A stretch of 9,505 nucleotides of DNA, from positions 1 through 9,505 of the forward strand of contig JBGPHT010000228.1 of assembly GCA_041484525.1 (NCBI GenBank). The letters run 5' to 3'. This document shows positions 6,768-9,505 of this stretch, piece after piece. The position numbers and the translations under genes were made by a program. This stretch comes from JBGPHT01 sp041484525. GTDB lineage: Bacteria; Acidobacteriota; Terriglobia; Bryobacterales; Bryobacteraceae. How positions within the stretch are numbered: position 1 is the first letter of the stretch; each line of letters opens with the position of its first letter. Under the pieces are notes generated by a model. That model had not been told where the DNA came from. It did not search any database and worked only from the letters and a program-made list of their open reading frames with translations.

Positions 6768-7716
6768 TTGGTCACGGCGATCAAGAATCCGATTCTCCTG
6801 GCTTGCGTGTTTGCCGTCGCGTCCTCATCGCAGAATGGACCGGCATTCCGCCCGGACGTTGAACTCGTGGCCATCCCCTGCACGGTGGTCGGCGCACGCG
6901 GCGTTCCGGTGGACGATCTCACGCGCGATGAATTCCGCGTTTATGACAACGGGATTCAGAGGATTGTCGAGCATCTTTGGCGCGATACGGATGAGCCGCT
7001 GACCCTGGGGATCATCATCGATGTCAGCGAGAGTCAGCAGGAACAGCGCGCAGAGCATCGCCAGACGGCCCTGGAGCTGTTGGCGCGGATCCTGCGGCAC
7101 GGCGACCGCGCTTTTGTGATATCGGTGGACGAGGATGTCAGGCTGTGGGTCGATCTGACAGCCACGACGGCGGAAATTCGCAAACAGATGGCCGAAACGC
7201 CGCGGCGATTTGTTTGGACAGCCTTGCCCGAAACGCCCGGGCAGCGTATCAGGTTTCAGGCCGGCGTCAGGGTGCGGTTCAAGCCCGCTGTGGAATGCGA
7301 TCTACGACGCGGCCCGCCTCAAACTGCGCCCACTTACCGGAAACAAAGCTCTGGTGATTCTCACCGATGGATTCGATAGCGGGAGCACTCATACTTTGAA
7401 TGAGGCTATGGACGAGGTACACAGGGCTGACGCAACGGCATATGCGATCCAGTACCAGAGCGGATTCGGCGGCAGGTTTGCGCCGGGCCTCTACCGGCTG
7501 GCAGGTGACACCGGAGGGACCTGCTTCCGCGCGCCGGGCGGCGAATACGGTCCGATCGTTTCCCGAATCGAGACCGATCTCCACCGCCGTTACGTCCTTG
7601 GATTTCGGCCCGAACGACTGAGCTTTGGGAAAGTCCGGCACGACGTGCGGGTTGAAGTGACCCGCCCGGACTTGACCGTCCGCGCACGGAAGACATATTT
7701 TCAGGTGCCGCAGTAG
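6768..7716 (+). pseudogene. VWFA-related secreted protein (Acidobacteria type), single frameshift
   Basis: This resembles the VWFA-related family that is expanded in Acidobacteriota: extracytoplasmic, function unknown, probably metal-dependent protein binding. The first frame carries a signal peptide (AIKNPILLACVFAVASS). It then has VELVAIPCTVVGARGVPVDDL, DEFRVYDNG and a von Willebrand A domain with an intact DxSxS MIDAS motif (DVSES, at 7021-7035). Near 7200-7210 the family sequence moves to the +1 frame. It continues LFGQPCP, SPLWNAIYDAARLKLRPLTG, ALVILTDGFDSGSTHT, ADATAYAIQYQSGFGG, RRYVLGFRPERL and TVRARKTYF, to the TAG at 7714-7716. One extra base before about 7207 explains it; removing it yields PRDLFGQPC and about 315 aa, a normal length. 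TTG at 6768 is chosen as start because it gives a clean signal peptide; the frame is also open back to 6696, overlapping nadA. It may be a true pseudogene or a sequencing error. Confidence 0.8.
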
Positions 7717-7807
7717 CCACCAGCGGATAATGAAAGCGGTGCAGGGAGCGGTACACGGAAGCTGCGGTTTCCAGCATCGCGCAGTAGCCACCAGCGGATA
7801 ATGAAAG
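7709..7807 (+). repeat. 28-bp direct repeat pair, offset 71, around the radical SAM gene start
   Basis: Positions 7709-7736 and 7780-7807 are identical over 28 bp (start cgcagtagccaccagcgg), with 43 bp between them. With one base of slippage the similarity continues through tgcagg (7740-7745 and 7812-7817). Copy 1 therefore looks like a slightly diverged duplicate of the radical SAM start region. Copy 1 contains the stop codon of the VWFA gene; copy 2 carries the -10-like GATAAT before the radical SAM ATG. The 43-bp spacer has no coding signal. Confidence 0.85.
7797..7802 (+). promoter_or_regulatory. candidate -10 box for the radical SAM selenoprotein gene
   Basis: GATAAT (5 of 6 to consensus) ends 8 nt before the ATG at 7811, the same spacing as TAAAAT to the GTG at 1553. 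Transcription would start at or within a few bases of the ATG. The purine run aaaggga abuts the ATG, too close for a normal Shine-Dalgarno. No -35 match is seen. An identical box lies in the upstream repeat copy (7726-7731). Confidence 0.35.
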
Positions 7808-7810
7808 GGA

Positions 7811-9169
7811 ATGCAGGTAGTTCTGGTATCGACATACGAGCTGGGCCGGCAGCCGTTCGGGCTGGCGTCCCCGGCAGCGTGGCTGCGGCGCGACGGCCAC
7901 GCGGTTACCGTGGCGGATGTCTCGCGTACGCCCCTGCCGGCCGCCGCCGTCGAGCAAGCGGACCTGATTTGCTTCTTTCTCCCGATGCACACCGCCACGC
8001 GCCTCTTCCTGAAAATGGTGGAGCGCGTGAAGCAAACCAACCCGCGGGCGCATCTGTGCGCGTACGGGTTATATGCGCCGATCAACGAAGCGCTGCTGCG
8101 GCAAGCGGGCGTGGGCACCATCATCGGGGGCGAGTTCGAGCGTCCGCTGGCGGACCTGGCGCGCGGATTGAGCCGCGGCGGGTGCGAGGTTTCGATGGAC
8201 CGGCAGCAGTTCGTGACGCCCGACCGGAGCGGCCTCCCGCCTCTCGCGTCCTACGCTCGGCTGGTGGTCTTGGGAGAAAGCCGCGTGGTGGGCTATACGG
8301 AGGCGTCGCGCGGGTGCAAACATCTATGCCGGCATTGCCCCGTGGTGCCGGTGTATCGCGGGCTGTTCCGCGTGGTGCAGACCGAGGTCGTGATCGAGGA
8401 CATTCGCCGGCAGGTGGCGGCCGGGGCGCAGCACATCACGTTCGGCGATCCGGATTTCTTCAACGGGCCGAAGCACGCGGCAGACATCGTGGAGGCGCTC
8501 CACCGGGAGTGGCCGGCGCTTACTTATGACGCCACGATCAAAGTGGAGCACCTGCTGAACCATCGCGATCTGGTGGAGGTGCTGCGCCGCACGGGATGCC
8601 TGTTCGTGACCAGCGCCGTGGAGTCGTTCGACGATGCGGTCCTCGAGAAGCTGCAAAAGGGCCACACCCGCGCGGGTTTCGAAGAGGCGCTGGAACTAAT
8701 GCGCGCCGTGGGTCTGCCGATGGCGCCAACCTTCATGCCGTTCACCCCGTGGACTACGCTTGACGGCTATCGCGGCTTTCTGCGGACGCTCGTCGATCTG
8801 GATCTGGTGGACCAAGTGGCGCCCATCCAACTGGCGATCCGCCTGCTGATCCCGGAAGGTTCCCTGCTGTTCGACCTGCCCGAAGTGCGCCGCTTGGTCG
8901 AGCCGTTCGACGCGCGCGGCCTATGCTATCCCTGGCATAACCGCGAGCCCGAATTGGACGCGCTGTGTACGTCGATTCAGGACCTCATCAAAAGCAAGGA
9001 GCGCCACCAGGCCAGCCGTCGAGAGATATTCCACGCCATCTGGGATCTGGCCGGGGCCGGCGAGTTTCCACCGCAGGAGCCTCGTCCGGACCGGGCGACC
9101 GTGCCCTACCTGACCGAGCCCTGGTACTGTTGAGCGGAGCCTACCGAAGAGCAGTTAGCTCTCATTTAA
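7811..9169 (+). CDS. CUAEP-tail radical SAM selenoprotein with B12-binding-type N-terminus
   Basis: This reads as 452 aa with selenocysteine at residue 441, or 440 aa if the TGA at 9131-9133 is a stop. Residues 1 to about 150 form a Rossmann-like, cobalamin-binding-type domain (MQVVLVSTYELG, FGLASPAAWL, GVGTIIGGEFERPL) without the DxHxxG that ligates B12. The radical SAM cluster motif is RGCKHLCRHCPV (C169, C173, C176), followed by HITFGDPDFFNGPKHA (208-223) and SAVESFDD (268-275). The C-terminus reads PYLTEPWYC, then TGA, then AEPTEEQLALI and TAA (9167-9169). C-U-A-E-P is the defining tail of the CUAEP/CCAEP radical SAM family as I recall it; some members have Cys in place of Sec. The family's reaction is not established to my knowledge. 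A Cys-Sec pair at a flexible tail suggests redox or metal/sulfur/selenium chemistry (inference). The ATG at 7811 begins the conserved N-terminus. No sel genes are in the window. Confidence 0.87.
9131..9162 (+). promoter_or_regulatory. candidate bacterial SECIS element with Sec UGA
   Basis: The Sec codon TGA is 9131-9133. A hairpin follows: agagc (9148-9152) pairs perfectly with gctct (9158-9162) around a 5-nt loop agtta (9153-9157). The loop starts 19 nt after the UGA and has G in its second position. This fits the usual bacterial SECIS pattern (short stem, small loop with an early G, apical loop roughly 16-37 nt after UGA), which SelB reads to insert selenocysteine. The stem is within the coding extension. 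Five base pairs alone are weak evidence; the CUAEP reading gives it weight. Confidence 0.65.
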
Positions 9170-9223
9170 TAAGTAGTAAACGATTGATTTTACGGTAGTT
9201 AGAAAATATTTTGAAATTGTGGA

Positions 9224-9260
9224 CTTTGGTGGACACCTGGAATTGTCATGTCCACCGAAG
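9224..9260. repeat. 12-bp inverted repeat (hairpin)
   Basis: The arms are ctttggtggaca (9224-9235) and tgtccaccgaag (9249-9260). They are complementary except at one position, which is a G-U wobble in RNA, around a 13-nt spacer. No U-run follows, so it is not a standard terminator. Beside a recombinase remnant it could be an old recombination or resolution site, or a hairpin at the end of the selenoprotein transcript. Confidence 0.6.
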
Positions 9261-9285
9261 AAACTCAGGCGATCCTAGACAGTCT

Positions 9286-9369
9286 CGTCTAATTTCGGAG
9301 CGGACTGCTACCGCCCTGTCCTTCAAGAAGCGTTCCGGGATGGTCTACAATCACGTTCCGTTTGGATAC
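9286..9369 (+). pseudogene. serine recombinase (resolvase family) remnant
   Basis: The frame reads RLISERTATALSFKKRSG and then VPFGY. This matches the junction of large serine recombinases and resolvases, where the long helix after the catalytic domain (typically LISERTxxALxxKKxxG) leads into the DNA-binding part starting with (V/I)P(F/Y)GY. Only about 28 residues are recognisable. The frame is open from 9211 to 9444, but what lies on either side resembles nothing. The catalytic serine region is absent, so this is a dead fragment. Confidence 0.5.
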
Positions 9370-9454
9370 ATAGAGCTTGTCCCTTATTTTCGTAGACACA
9401 GGCCCGTCGAAACAGCGGTCTCTTCCGACCAAAAACATAAATAGACGATTTTGT

Positions 9455-9483
9455 TTGATTATGGGAAAGAAGGCATTTATAAT
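9455..9483 (+). promoter_or_regulatory. near-consensus sigma70 promoter
   Basis: TTGATT (9455-9460) and a perfect TATAAT (9478-9483) are separated by exactly 17 bp. Transcription is expected to start near 9489-9491, which coincides with an ATG at 9489. This is the best promoter in the window. Confidence 0.7.
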
Positions 9484-9488
9484 TCGGC

Positions 9489-9505
9489 ATGCCCACCCAG
9501 CCGGA
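9489..9505 (+). CDS. start of a probable leaderless gene, cut by the window end
   Basis: ATG at 9489, five nt after the TATAAT, reads MPTQP before the window ends. GC-rich codons resume here after the AT-rich gap. There is no room for a Shine-Dalgarno inside a transcript starting at about 9489. The product cannot be told from five residues. Confidence 0.35.

Larger units (their letters stand above)
9170..9454. other. AT-richer intergenic stretch without an intact gene
   Basis: From about 9161 the G+C content falls sharply (about 32% over 9161-9250 and 43% over 9161-9480, hand counted), unlike the GC-rich genes to the left. The stretch holds an inverted repeat (9224-9260), a serine recombinase remnant (9286-9369) and a weak gtaaa/tttac hairpin (9176-9193), but no gene with a family match. 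It looks like the debris of a past mobile element. Confidence 0.6.

Noticed and set aside
6795..6809. Lipobox-like LLAC in the VWFA signal peptide
   Set aside because: The hydrophobic stretch before the Cys is too short and has a Lys close by; a standard signal peptide cut after AVASS fits better.
5882..6922. Long minus-strand frame through nadA and the start of the VWFA gene
   Set aside because: It runs in another frame of nadA, ends in shuffled Gly/Arg/Ala-rich sequence and matches no family.
7801..8529. Alternative plus-strand ORF starting at the ATG ten bases before the radical SAM start
   Set aside because: It is a different frame of the radical SAM gene, Gly/Arg-rich with no motifs; its ATG lies in the repeat.
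9248..9292. Small ORF starting MSTEETQAILDSLV
   Set aside because: Only 14 codons, overlaps the inverted repeat arm and has no ribosome binding site; may be the broken start of an old gene but cannot be supported.
1..9505. CRISPR arrays, tRNA or rRNA genes
   Set aside because: No regularly spaced repeat array with more than two long copies, and no cloverleaf or rRNA signature, was seen by eye on either strand.

Overview
The window is GC-rich, gene-dense bacterial chromosome, most likely from an Acidobacteriota bacterium (Solibacter/Bryobacter-like). The clue is a VWFA-related protein of the kind that is greatly expanded in Acidobacteriota. This assignment is an inference; there is no rRNA or other strong marker. 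About 43% of positions 9161-9480 are G or C by hand count, clearly lower than the rest.

Layout. (1) 1-665: the 3' end of a group II intron, with a maturase ORF broken by a 71-bp partial duplication, followed by RNA domains V and VI. (2) 747-1535, minus: a DUF62 SAM hydrolase/hydroxide adenosyltransferase. It diverges, with only 17 bp between start codons, from (3) 1553-3803, plus: a group I cysteine desulfurase that overlaps mnmA, a sulfur-donor/tRNA-thiolase pair. (4) 6708-3873, minus: a tightly coupled nadA-moaA-acyltransferase operon, with 1-nt stop/start overlaps at both junctions. (5) 6768-7716, plus: a VWFA-related secreted protein with one frameshift. (6) 7811-9169, plus: a B12-binding-type radical SAM protein. 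Its apparent stop TGA (9131-9133) follows a Cys codon and is followed in frame by Ala-Glu-Pro, giving the C-U-A-E-P tail of the CUAEP/CCAEP radical SAM selenoprotein family. A hairpin at the right distance for a bacterial SECIS lies just downstream. (7) 9170-9488: an AT-richer non-coding stretch with a 12-bp inverted repeat and a serine-recombinase remnant. It ends in a near-consensus sigma70 promoter in front of a probably leaderless gene cut by the window edge.

How the genes work together. The desulfurase supplies persulfide sulfur to MnmA for 2-thiouridine at the tRNA wobble position. NadA (NAD synthesis) and MoaA (molybdopterin synthesis) are both [4Fe-4S] enzymes and may share demand for cluster assembly. 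The radical SAM selenoprotein is the standout: a conventional gene call would stop 12 residues early and lose the selenocysteine. Several starts (1553, 1535, 7811, 9489) have a -10-like box only 4-8 nt upstream and little or no Shine-Dalgarno, which suggests leaderless transcripts are common here.
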